NCBI GenBank assembly: GCA_032207245.1
Contig: CM063509.1
Span: 4,470,798-4,534,797, forward strand
DNA: 64,000 bases
Direction: 5' to 3'
Source of the DNA: Pardosa pseudoannulata
Lineage: Eukaryota > Arthropoda > Arachnida > Araneae > Lycosidae
The position numbers and the translations under genes were made by a program. Below, piece by piece: positions 10,901 through 19,900 of the stretch. The notes under the pieces are model-generated. The model was not told where the DNA came from. It ran no database searches and worked only from the letters and a program-made list of their open reading frames with translations. Positions within the stretch are counted from its first letter, which is position 1, and the number at the start of each line of letters is the position of its first letter.

Positions 10901-12843
10901 GTTGGATCAGTTATACCCAAAACTTCCAAATCCCATATGTTGTGTAATTCTAAGTTCTTCAAAGCCATTGATACCATATTAAACACTTCTTTTTTCCTGC
11001 CAAGACCCATGATAGTCCAACCAAGTATGGTTTCCACAGCTGAAATTCCCGGCTTGAAAATCTCTACTCTTCCTGTTAAAATGCTACCAAGGATATCTGC
11101 TCCAAGTAGGATTCTTATAGGTGGTGCATTTCCACCTACGTCAGTTAAGACTATTCCCCGGGAAGAGAGTTCGCAAATAAGGTCGTCATCCTGAATTCTT
11201 GGCAATGCTGCACAAATCGTTGGCTGATCGAGCAATGAAACTGGTATTGAACCTTTTCCGTCTAAACCCTCTATATTCACTTCATATTTTCCATGTTTAG
11301 CAGCAGGTGTTGTTCCTCCACCAAATAACCCTTGTGACAATATTTCTGTACCTAAAGATTGGAGGTTTAACTCTTTAACTAAACTAGTTTCAATGTATGA
11401 ACGGTGTGATCCATCATCCAATAAAGATCTTACGCAAACCTCTTTACCATTATTACGAAGTCTTAACATGAGTGTCTTGAGATAAATTTCCCGTTGGGTA
11501 GACTGGGATGAAAGCAGTGCCGTGGTTTTCTCTTTTTCATGCTCCTGCTCTTTGGAAGGAGTTCTCACAAATTCTGTGCCAAGATTTGGACACATTATCA
11601 CATAATGTCGTTGACTGCATAGCAAACACTTTATTTTACTTCTACAATCTCGAAAAAAATGACCCCTTTTAAAACATAACAAACAAGATTTTGCATTCAT
11701 AACAGCTTTTTTCCTTTCTTCCAAACTCATTGCTGAAGCCTTTCGGTAATCTTGACTATTGTGAGGTTTATGGCAAAACAAACAATCGAGCCTTCCCAAA
11801 GATTTATTTGGAAGTGACGACATCAAAGCAGCTGCTGTTGGTTCATCTTGTTGAAAAGGCTTATTTATTTCTCGTTTGTATTTCTGCCTTCCAAAACCAT
11901 TTTCCGCCAAAATCCTATGTTCTTCACCTTCCACTTCATGAGATAAAAAGGCTAACAACGCTTCCAACAAATTTTCTTTCGTTACGTTTATATCTTCTTC
12001 GCCAACTTTGGCGTTCAATCTGTATCGGTCCCACGCTTTCAAAACTTCAACTGGTAAACACGATTCAACTACCGGATACAACATTGCTGCATAGTTTTTT
12101 GTAGTCACACCCAATGTTTCGAGAGATCTCAGATTAGAGCCCAATTTGTCATAAAGTTCAGCAAGCCGGACATTTTGGCGATTCAGCACTAAGGCTAAAA
12201 GATCTCTTATATACACTTCAATTAATAAATCTGTCCTTCCAAAACGAGACTTCAAGTGCTCTATTACCTTTAAATAGTTTTCTTTGGAAGGCGGATAGCT
12301 CTCAACGATATCTCTCGCTTTCGTATTCGGCTTAACAGAGGCCAGCAAATACTGAAATTTATCCTCTTCTTTCAAGCTATCATCACTGTGTATACGGGAA
12401 AACTGTCCCCAAAACGCTACCCAAGTTCTTGGAATAACCTCATATTCTTTCAAAACTATCTTAGGCAATTTTAAATTCGCGCCAACTTGGGCCTGAGAAT
12501 CGCATGACTTGGCGACTAATTCTTTCTGAACATAAGAATCATAAAATACTTTAACTTCAATAAATTTATCTCTATAAGATTCAGTTAAATCAAATTCCTC
12601 TTCAGAAATATCAGTTAGTCGACTTATTTGAGAGTCCAATTCAAACAACCTAGTCGATTTATCAACTATTTTATTATAAATAGTGAAAATTTCCTTACTT
12701 TCTATTTCCTCGGATTCTTCAAACTTTGCAAATTGATTACAAGCTGTAGTAAAGGCACGACGTAACTGTGTTCTTGCCTTCTTTAAATCTTCCACGTCAC
12801 ATTTAACACCCGTTCCCCCGGTCATTATCGCAAGAAATTCCAA
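7981..12843 (-). CDS. BEL/Pao gag-pol polyprotein
   Basis: The ORF is 1620 codons in one frame. An N-terminal gag of the DUF1759 type covers about residues 130-300. Cys-rich zinc-knuckle segments (CLFCHKPH, CLLCFKRGHFFRDC, CLLCSQRH) cover about 350-420. A DUF1758-type aspartic protease carries LLDDGSHRSYI at about 480. The reverse transcriptase has FGISSSPF and the active-site variant YVDN in place of YVDD. Next come the Peptidase_A17-type region (NSVYDPIGF) and RNase H (IFSDASVFAYA, PRVELLGAA, WTDSMVVLAWI). The integrase has an H2C2 finger and catalytic motifs GADLAG, YTDQGTNF and WWERLI. The C-terminal DUF5641 domain is cut by a stop at 7981 and continues in another frame. Confidence 0.95.
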   Translation of the reverse strand: MEFLAIMTGGTGVKCDVEDLKKARTQLRRAFTTACNQFAKFEESEEIESKEIFTIYNKIVDKSTRLFELDSQISRLTDISEEEFDLTESYRDKFIEVKVFYDSYVQKELVAKSCDSQAQVGANLKLPKIVLKEYEVIPRTWVAFWGQFSRIHSDDSLKEEDKFQYLLASVKPNTKARDIVESYPPSKENYLKVIEHLKSRFGRTDLLIEVYIRDLLALVLNRQNVRLAELYDKLGSNLRSLETLGVTTKNYAAMLYPVVESCLPVEVLKAWDRYRLNAKVGEEDINVTKENLLEALLAFLSHEVEGEEHRILAENGFGRQKYKREINKPFQQDEPTAAALMSSLPNKSLGRLDCLFCHKPHNSQDYRKASAMSLEERKKAVMNAKSCLLCFKRGHFFRDCRSKIKCLLCSQRHYVIMCPNLGTEFVRTPSKEQEHEKEKTTALLSSQSTQREIYLKTLMLRLRNNGKEVCVRSLLDDGSHRSYIETSLVKELNLQSLGTEILSQGLFGGGTTPAAKHGKYEVNIEGLDGKGSIPVSLLDQPTICAALPRIQDDDLICELSSRGIVLTDVGGNAPPIRILLGADILGSILTGRVEIFKPGISAVETILGWTIMGLGRKKEVFNMVSMALKNLELHNIWDLEVLGITDPTKEKDKKLLEEDTLIHFQETLRVNDEQRYEVTLPWLAGHPPLYNNRELATARLHSVTKRITQENTFNAYNEVFLNWKREGIIEEVEFSEMKNLAYYLPHRPVIKLSSDTTKIRPVFDASFKTKGSASLNDCLSTGPSLTQQIPPLINRFRWEARGVSADIKQAFLQISVNPVDRDMLRFLWWKDLPECPTIVEYRHCRVVFGISSSPFLLNATIQHHLRQEKFKGEDLAFTKSKLEEGFYVDNLITSVKDGNQLQILKRQATEIMAAGCFDLRGWFSTGSSEGSTQSVLGLRWNCETDELSCIFPKTSVDLGLSPTKRMLLSIVNSVYDPIGFSCPAMLVPKLILQEAWKRKVNWDEELPDDLKRRFLGWTKHFSLIEQCAIPRRIFRGKLDDATLHIFSDASVFAYACCAFLRCKDQGEVFVNLVAAKSRVMPMNRPTIPRVELLGAAIAARLYKSIQESLKLPLKAFFWTDSMVVLAWIKKQEPWNTFVGRRVKEIREITDINAWRHVPGELNPTDLPSRSCNWSDLLKQKWWEGPLWLREDEELWPNTSLSCPEEALKERRKIVTSATNVHKEVVSQKFLYFSKYSMIVRMVAWIFRFYDNSRRAQKKVGGPVTSDEFQRAELCLIKVIQSEWSEENRKKYKASMKFYEDKGVLRVRTRLIFSEDDEDFQCPIVLPDHQITRRLIEYTHKVMNHAGVQTTLGHLRERFWIPRGRRIIREVISKCVPCRRHSVKHATTEYSPLPADRIQRVAAFQVVGADLAGPVFLRGGTKAWIILFTCAVYRAVHLELVTSLSTDAFLQGLRRFIARRGRCSVIYTDQGTNFRGTARALQSLDWEAIQANCAAQQIKWNFNPPSAPWYGGWWERLIRVLKDLLKRNLGKASLNYEEMLTVLADCEGTINQRPLTYTSEDPEEPRPLTPAHFLREVASPLNCDTIDLDLIDRNHLRKRLCYLQRVRENFRRRFQREYLAV

Positions 12844-12916
12844 AGCAAGTTGTATTCACAATAAAATATCTTCAAACTAAGAAAACTGCAGCAACTCTTT
12901 CAACTCACGGACGCCA

Positions 12917-13134
12917 TGTTCTTTCTTCACGAACGAGACCTCATTCTAAACATAAGAGGCGAAAACTGAATGTTGAGCAGTGCAAAATACGATGTGTAAT
13001 CTCAAAATTACCACACACACAACAGCCTACAGTTCTAAAAACATTTATTAACTCTCTTCTGTTGCCACACGTCGCTTGCTACATTTTTAGTAGAAAACAT
13101 AACGATTACAATTAAAATATATCGATTCGCAACA
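12917..13134 (-). repeat. BEL/Pao 5' LTR
   Basis: This is the second copy of the 218-bp LTR. TCGAT follows it at 13135-13139, giving the right target duplication. The gag start codon on the - strand lies about 74 bp inside the LTR boundary, after the primer-binding site. Confidence 0.95.
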
Positions 13135-13966
13135 TCGATAGTAAGAAAACATGGCGGCTTATTTGACTTACGAATATATAGCTCAGTTAAAAAAAAAATA
13201 TACCTGTTTTGTATAGTGCCAAAATGTAGAAAATTCCATGCCATCTCCACGGATACCACTGATATTAAAAGTATGAACTAAAAAGTTGTTTTTAAATATA
13301 TTAATGCTGAATTTAGAGCAGTATAAAAGTATGATGTAAATATTGTGTATCTTCAGTTTTGATCTTATATTTTATGTTTTTCATACTAGTAGAAATCTTG
13401 TTAACAATGCTAAGTAATAAAAAGATCGAAGCCTTTATAACTTTCGGCTTTTATTTTACATATTTTAAGCACAAAATTTACAATCTTCATGGATACCTGT
13501 GATGTTAGTCTGAACCCAAAATTTGTGTTTACATATAATAAAACTGTTTTTAAAATACTATCAAAGTATGATTTAAATATTATTTAACTTTAATTTTCAT
13601 CATATTTATATCTTTTATTTTCATCATAACCATAATTTTCATATTGTGATTTTCAAATTTTAATTTCTTGCATTTTATATATTTTAATAACTGTGTTCAA
13701 AACAAAACATTGATGTTTAGATTTTAGGTATTGATATATAGTAGTAATATGATAAAGTTTGATGGAATAACTATCATTTTACAGTTTTTTCAGTACAAAT
13801 ATAACTTTTTATCGTTTTTTATCAATGATCTCAATGCAGTAATATTTACATCATAATATTCATCAGTTACATCATTTTTATGCATTCCATCATAATTGTA
13901 ATGCATAAAATATATCTGTAAGAGAATGTAACTTGCAGAAACCCAGAAAATTCAACTGCAGGTCAA

Positions 13967-14038
13967 TTAAGCTGCAGGTCCTGGTCTCATTAGCACTCGT
14001 GTTGCAAAAAGTAGACCGTAGCACTCCAAACCAAACCT
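13967..14038 (+). mobile_element. SINE 3' fragment (tail copy)
   Basis: The stretch from about 13973 matches the 3' half of the SINE at 29852-30023: GGTCTCATTAGC, then GTGTTGCAAAAAGTAGACC, then the tail CTCCAAACCAAACC. The tRNA-like half is missing. It lies inside the non-autonomous transposon at 6986-14518. Confidence 0.75.
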
Positions 14039-14523
14039 ATGGAAAGCGCCTCTATATGCTTAATAAAATTCCATACTGTATGTAATAATGCTCCATAAAC
14101 CTAATCATGGGTAAAAGTTTCCGTGAGACAATCTCTTCGATTTAAACTCTTGAGATTTGGATGCCACTTTTATCAATACCGTACGCATGCAAAGAAAAAT
14201 GCGAATTATTTATTTGTTTATATTTACAAACATTGCTGTTGCCGAAACTGAAAATCAGAATTATAATTCTAAATTTCTGATTGGTTTAAATGGTGCAAAG
14301 TAGAAGATCCCATTAAACTCCGCCTCTAAAATAAGCCCAGCCCAAAGGCGGGATTTATTTCTCAAACTCGATAGTAAGCTAGTTCCCGCACCTTCGTTTC
14401 CGTGCTCCCAGAGTACGGTTTGAGCTTAGTTGCGGCAACTAGGTATCGTTAGGCCAAGTTTCCGCGACTACGTCATACCGCACTTGCGGTACGAACCGCA
14501 ACTCCCAGAGTAAGGGCCAGAAT

Positions 14524-14678
14524 AAGTGGCGTACGCAGAATTTTTTCAAGGGGTGGTTCATAGTTCTAAAATATAACAGCCCGCATAAATTCTACTAAAA
14601 TTTTTATTTTTGCCATTTTGTCTGAGCTCAAGGGGGGTGTTTAAATCCCTAAACACCGCCCTTGCGTAAGCCCCTGGA
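14524..14678. mobile_element. Candidate small MITE
   Basis: A GC-richer block has an outer GGCGTACGCAG on the left and an inverted-like CTTGCGTAAGCCCCTGG on the right, with an inner hairpin-like GTGTTTAAATCCCTAAACAC. The arms are imperfect and no clear target duplication is visible, so the limits are approximate. Confidence 0.35.
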
Positions 14679-14779
14679 TAGAATTAAAAGGAAGGTAGAG
14701 TTCATGGTGATGTTTTGTTTATTTAGATCTATAGACAAACCAGAACAAAGCCAGAATTTGACATCAAACTGTCTCGAAC

Positions 14780-15010
14780 ATCGAACTCTAACATCGCGCG
14801 TTACTTTAAAGACCGAGTGCAGTGCATTTTGAACTGACTTGAACTTGTGACGTCAACCGTTTTGCTGACGTATGTCGGCCAACCTTGTGTTCTAGCAGGT
14901 GTTGACCAAGTCAGGTGTTTTCCGATGTTATGGTATCCACCTGAGAGCATGCGCACTTTTAATGCACATGACTCCACGCAGACACACGTTTATATGAATT
15001 ATTTTGTGTA
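14780..15010 (+). promoter_or_regulatory. Candidate SON promoter
   Basis: This is the richest CpG stretch of unique sequence upstream of the first SON coding exon. It contains a perfect CRE-type palindrome TGACGTCA at 14848-14855, a second TGACG nearby, and an NRF1-like GAGCATGCGCAC ending at 14956. SON needs at least one upstream non-coding exon, because the coding exon opens with a splice acceptor at 16719-16720. The start site itself cannot be read. Confidence 0.4.
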
Positions 15011-16720
15011 AACAAATATGTGTTTTTATAATATGGCTATGTTCATCCTCTGAATAATTAAGAGGATTAAATGTTACGAAAATTAAAAAGTATATTGATT
15101 TATGTTTTTTATTTTTACTGATATCTATACTTGATTCGGAAATTTCCTATATGAAATTCGACATATCTCATTCTATGGATTGAATTTAAAATGTGAAGCA
15201 ATTTTGATATTTTTAAGCAGCATTTGCCTGTATTATATAAATGCCTTAGATCAATTATAAGCATGAGTTGTAATTCTTCTATCAACATAGTTTTTTAATT
15301 TTTAGTTTGTTAGTGATTGGTTTTTATGTAGTAATTACTGATGTCTGTATAAGATAAGGTTTAAAAGTTTCATTCATGCATTTCTCATTTAAACAAAAAC
15401 ATAAACAGATCTCAAGTAAACATATTTCAGTTGCTATACCTGTAATACGCCTGAGATAAATTATGTGTACAAATTATGATTGTTCTATCACCAGAAAATG
15501 TGTAATATTTAATTGATAGTAGTTGATTTGTAAGAGGCAGTTGTTTATATCTTGTAATCATCTGCACATCATCTAATCATTCATTATTTCATTCAGTATA
15601 TCATTCTTTATATAATTTAATCAAAAAGTAGTTTTATTTCAACTATTATGAATTGCATGCAATTTGTGTCTTCTAAAAATATGAAAGCATGCATTGAAAT
15701 TATAAAGTGAATAATGGGACAAATCATTTAAAGGTTCAAAAGTTTGCCTGTATCTGGGTAGGTGGAAAAAACAATATATACTAGAGTCCAAATTTACATG
15801 TTTTAAGTTGGAAACAAAATTTAAAACTTTTTGGAAATATAATAGATTGTGATCAAGCAATAAATTTCTTATAATTAATAAAGAATTTTACGTTGATTTT
15901 TGTACTTTTTTATACTTTATTATTTTTATGTTTGTTCTTTGTATGTACAACTTTTTAAAATTTCTATATGTTTTCAATATTGTCGGTTATCAGTGACGAT
16001 TAATTGTCACTGATATGTTAAAGAATTTTGCTGGAATGACATGTTTGTCATTTATAGGATTTTGATAGATCTGTTTTTATTGAATTTACGTACTTTTTAT
16101 TTACACTTCTTTAATTCCTGAATTTTAACTTGAACAAGTTTAAAATGCCACTTGTGTGGAGTCTATATATTTAAACATGGAAGACGAAGCGAAATTTTGT
16201 GGTTTGAATTATATTTCTCTCAAACACCGGTTTAAGTGAGGAATATTGTTTACAAAGATTTTTAGAAAATTGCCCAATGATACATTAGTATATCGTTGCT
16301 GAGTGAAAAGTGACTATGTCTGCCATCCCATAAACTGCATTTCAACCATATTTTCTTATCTTCTAATGTAACTATTGAGATCTGCATAATATTTAAATTA
16401 TTTCTAAACCACTAAATATAAAAGTTTGTAATAACATAATATGAATATGAGGCATTAATGTCTATTAATATTCAGAGACATATAATTGTATATTTAGTAT
16501 GTAATAAAAAAGATTCACCATCAAATTTTTCTTGAGAGTAAAATCAAATTTCTTAAGTGAGAAAATTAGTTATATTTGGAAAAGGAATATTCATGATTAT
16601 CATGTTTATTATTTTTTTCAAATGTAAGTAATGTTTACTCTTTCCTTGTTTCACATCATCTTTAGAAATATTTCTAAATATTAAATCAATTTTTACAGAT
16701 ATTTTTAAATATTTTTTACA
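15011..16720 (+). other. Probable SON 5' intron or leader region
   Basis: AT-rich sequence with no supported coding exon. A 20-codon frame opens at 16178 (MEDEAKF..) and closes before any convincing donor. The stretch ends in a pyrimidine-rich TTTTTTACAG acceptor at 16711-16720, so most of it is probably the intron separating a leader exon from coding exon 1. Confidence 0.45.
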
Positions 16721-16731
16721 GGATTAACAGA

Positions 16732-16755
16732 ATGCTGATCACTTTATATCATTGA
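16732..16755 (+). promoter_or_regulatory. Upstream ORF overlapping the SON start codon
   Basis: A seven-codon frame starts ATG at 16732 and ends TGA at 16753-16755. The A of that stop is the first base of the SON ATG at 16755. If the upstream ATG is in the mature leader, ribosomes would end exactly at the main start, a layout that allows reinitiation. An in-frame TAA at 16725-16727 supports 16755 as the first usable SON start if the acceptor is at 16720. Using the weaker AG at 16729-16730 would remove that stop. Confidence 0.5.
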
Positions 16756-16994
16756 TGTCACTTTCTACGTCAGACGAGGCTGAGAAAAAACACTCCTTGA
16801 ATATACCAGAAATATTAGCTGACTTTTTCTTGAAAAAAATTGATATGCCCAGCTATAGTGATGATTCTGACCATAAGCATAAGAGTAAGAGAAAAAAATC
16901 GAAACACAAGAAACGAAAGCATAAAAAATCAAAGCACAGACGTTCGTATGATAGCTCTGATTCTTTGCCTGAGAGTCCTAATTTAAAATCAAAG
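16755..16994 (+). CDS. SON: SON coding exon 1
   Basis: Encodes residues 1-80. The start is MSLSTSDEAEKK, then an acidic and basic region dominated by Lys, His and Arg (KHKSKRKKSKHKKRKHKK) that resembles the basic patch near the N-terminus of vertebrate SON. The exon ends after a complete codon (AAG) before donor GTAGAG. Confidence 0.85.
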
Positions 16995-19900
16995 GTAGAG
17001 TAAAATCATGTATTTTTTATAACTCAGTATCAAAATCACTATACAGTGAAACCTGTTTGAGCAGCTATCCCTCTGTACTGAGAATATTTGGCCTCTGATC
17101 AGCGGCCAAATAAATACCCTTCAGAGAGGCCAACCCCTCTCGAGAGGGGTTGGCCTCTTTGAAGGGTTTTATTTACTATTATAAGATAATTACTATAATG
17201 CATAACATAAACAAGTCTGACATATATTCCTTATGCAAATGAAATTTAAAACTTATCTAAAGAGAAAATAGTACTTTATTTCATGCTTCTTTACATGTTT
17301 TTTAAAAAAGGCTACAATTTGTTTGTTTGTTCTGTAGTCTTCGTTCTCCTTCAAAATCAAATTCTTTTATTTAATGACTTAGTGGATTTACGTTCTTCCA
17401 CAGTTAAATAATTCAGCTAACTTTCTAGATTTGCCATTCTCGTATTCATGCAGAACTTCAATGCTCTGCTCGAGATTTAGAAAAACATATTTCAACATCG
17501 TTGCAACTCAGGTCACTGACCACCTAATGAAATGAAACTGGCTTGAATGACATTTTTGCCGACAGAAGTGCCATTCTTCCTTATCTTTACCGATTGGAAT
17601 TCCAAGCAAAGGCCCTAGGACACCTTCAACGCTTGATTGTCCAGTTCCTCCCTCCGTTGCTATGGATGGTGCATTAGGGATTCCCTATCTGAAGGGTGTA
17701 CAAAAGAGATAACAGATTTAATCTTTCTTAGAAAGGAGGGGGAGGGGGACTGCGGGAATGGACTTCTCAAGTTATTTCTGTGTCTTATATCTGACCATAA
17801 ACCTGATTTTGAGTTTTTTTGCTCCAAATTAAAGCACTGAGTGAGTAGAATTTCCCGAAAAATGAAAGGGGCGATCCCACTTGGTGGCTGTTTAGAGGGG
17901 GTTGGATGGCCCTTGATACAGGTTATTTTACCATTAGGTCTATGAGTCGAAAAATCTGTGCCATGAAATATGGGCCATTTAGAAGAGTGGCCGCTCGGAG
18001 AAGTTTCTCTGTGTATACTCAGTATTACTATATATATCACTCAGTATCATTTTGTATTGTGTAGTGGATACTATTGTTCGTAAATACTTATCTGATAATT
18101 AGTAAATCTCTCATTCAAAGGGTATTATACTTATAGGTACAATTCCCCATTTGTTTAGATCTACATAGTTACTTATGAATTATTATATTTAAAGCTGGAA
18201 CTAGGGTATGGCAGAGGAGGTATTTTAGGGGGGTATCAGTTGCAGAGGTGCTTAGAGGTGTATCAGTTGCAGAGGTGCATAAAATGCTTGTAGGAAATGT
18301 ACCTAAATAGAAATGAGAACAATTCACTCCTTATTGGAATAATGAAAAGTTGAAAAGTAATGCCTTAAATTCATGGTTGCCATGATTTAAATGAGTTGTT
18401 TTAATCATGATTTAAATCAGTTGATTTCTTTGAAAAAATCATTGATTTAAATCATTTTTTTTCACTTCTTTTAAAACCTCTATTCCAAAGACAGGAGAAT
18501 TCGGAATCCGTCAGCACAGTTATACAAATAAGTAAATGTCAATAGATAGCATGGGCTTTCCAAGAATTTAGGGGTTGTTATCAGAAAGTATGGAGTAGGG
18601 GTAGTACAATGATGGATTAGGACAGGTAGAATTCATTTTATGTAATGGGAGGTAAAGAGAGTATGACAGAACTTGAAATCCAGTTTGCATACCAGATAAT
18701 AACAGCCGTGGCTTAATCTGCCGGAAAGACAGTTTTCTTCTTTCGGTATTGTTCAGTCTAGCCTTCATAACCAATTAGGAGTAGAAAAAGTATTACAGCT
18801 AGTGTTTTTATTGAAATAATTAAATCCATCATTCGGTGCTTAAAAAATATTGAAATAATGGTGATTTGTTTTTTAAAATAAATAGTTTGCTTTAAAAGAA
18901 TATTTAATTGGTTCTTTTAATGGACATCTTATTGAGTTTGCACTATCCAATTTCAAAATAATGGAACATATTTAGATTAAAATTTATGTATTTAATTTTA
19001 GGTAATCAGTGTGTAGAGACTAGATAGAGAAGATGTTACTTCTGATAACAAACTATTCTATGTGTTTTGCAAAAAACATAAAAACAACCATTAAAATGAG
19101 TATTCAGAAAAAAATCAAAGAAATCCTATTTAAATAAAAAAAATCTGATTTAAATGAAATAAATCTGATTTAAAAAAAAAATCATGATTTTTTTCCAACC
19201 CTGCTTAAATTTCATAATACTAGTTAAAAGATGGGGTAGGCATTGTAACTTTTTCTAGCTACCCCTTTCAGAACCCTGCATTAGTGTAGTTTATGTTGTA
19301 AGTTGTCATGTGAACTTGGCCTGAAAATGATATTTATATCTTTTGAGTGTAGTAGTCTCTAACATCAAAACTGGGATTTGCTAACTATCCTTTGCAAGCA
19401 TTTGGGTTCTTGATTATGATTGAGAAATCTTTAATAGCTGATGTAGGACCAGACAGCTGTGCAAAAAATGTTTCCAGGCCTAAAATATCTCCAGAACATT
19501 TGTTTTGTTCGATATTTTCATCCCAATTTAAGCAACTATTAGAGTACAATGTTGATGATTAATAATTTTCCAGACTATTACAGATTAATAATGCAAAAAA
19601 AATTCCTCTCTCTAATAAATATGAGGGATATATTCCAGTAAAAAAAAAAATTTTTAAATTGTTAGGTTATAATAGATGTTCAAACCATCTATGGGACAGT
19701 GTGAGACAAAATAGTACTTGGGATATTAAGGATTAAAAATCAAGATGCAAATCTCACATTAAAACATATCTATTTGTACAAATGCCAAGGAACCTTATCC
19801 CTTCGTTTTGTTTGTAATAATTTTACTTTATATCTAAATATCTGTTAACATTAGTGTTTTTTTATATCTTTACATGTATATGCATAATTTCACCTTTAAA

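Larger units (their letters stand above)
7171..13134 (-). mobile_element. BEL/Pao LTR retrotransposon, full length
   Basis: The element is bounded by two direct repeats of 218 bp (7171-7388 and 12917-13134) that begin TG and end CA. It is flanked by a 5-bp target duplication TCGAT (7166-7170 and 13135-13139). On the - strand, the primer-binding-site-like TGGCGTCCGTGAGTTG lies directly after the 5' LTR and the polypurine tract AAAGGGTGGGAG directly before the 3' LTR. A gag-pol ORF of 1620 codons carries all BEL/Pao domains. Identical LTRs mean a recent insertion. One frameshift near the end of pol suggests this copy is defective, or that the base is an assembly error. Confidence 0.95.
6986..14518. 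mobile_element. Non-autonomous DNA transposon, PIF/Harbinger-like, split by a BEL insertion
   Basis: The ends form long terminal inverted repeats, about 49 bp and almost perfect, running from GGGCCTTACTCTGGGAG through TTGCGGTTCGTACCGC to GCGGTATGACGT. AGA flanks both sides (6983-6985 and 14519-14521), consistent with a 3-bp target duplication. A 5-bp reading (GGGCC) with shorter repeats is also possible. Without the BEL insertion the element is about 1.57 kb and holds no transposase ORF, so it must have been moved in trans. A 157-bp relative lies at 51214-51370 with the same CTTACTCTGG..GTTGCGGTTCGT terminus. Confidence 0.75.

Noticed and set aside
16178..16240. Upstream SON coding exon starting MEDEAKF
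   Set aside because: The frame stops after 20 codons, has no convincing donor, and the next exon has an in-frame stop before its own ATG.
17660..18040. 126-codon - strand ORF
   Set aside because: It lies in the pogo-like element, shows no domain and runs through its terminal repeat.
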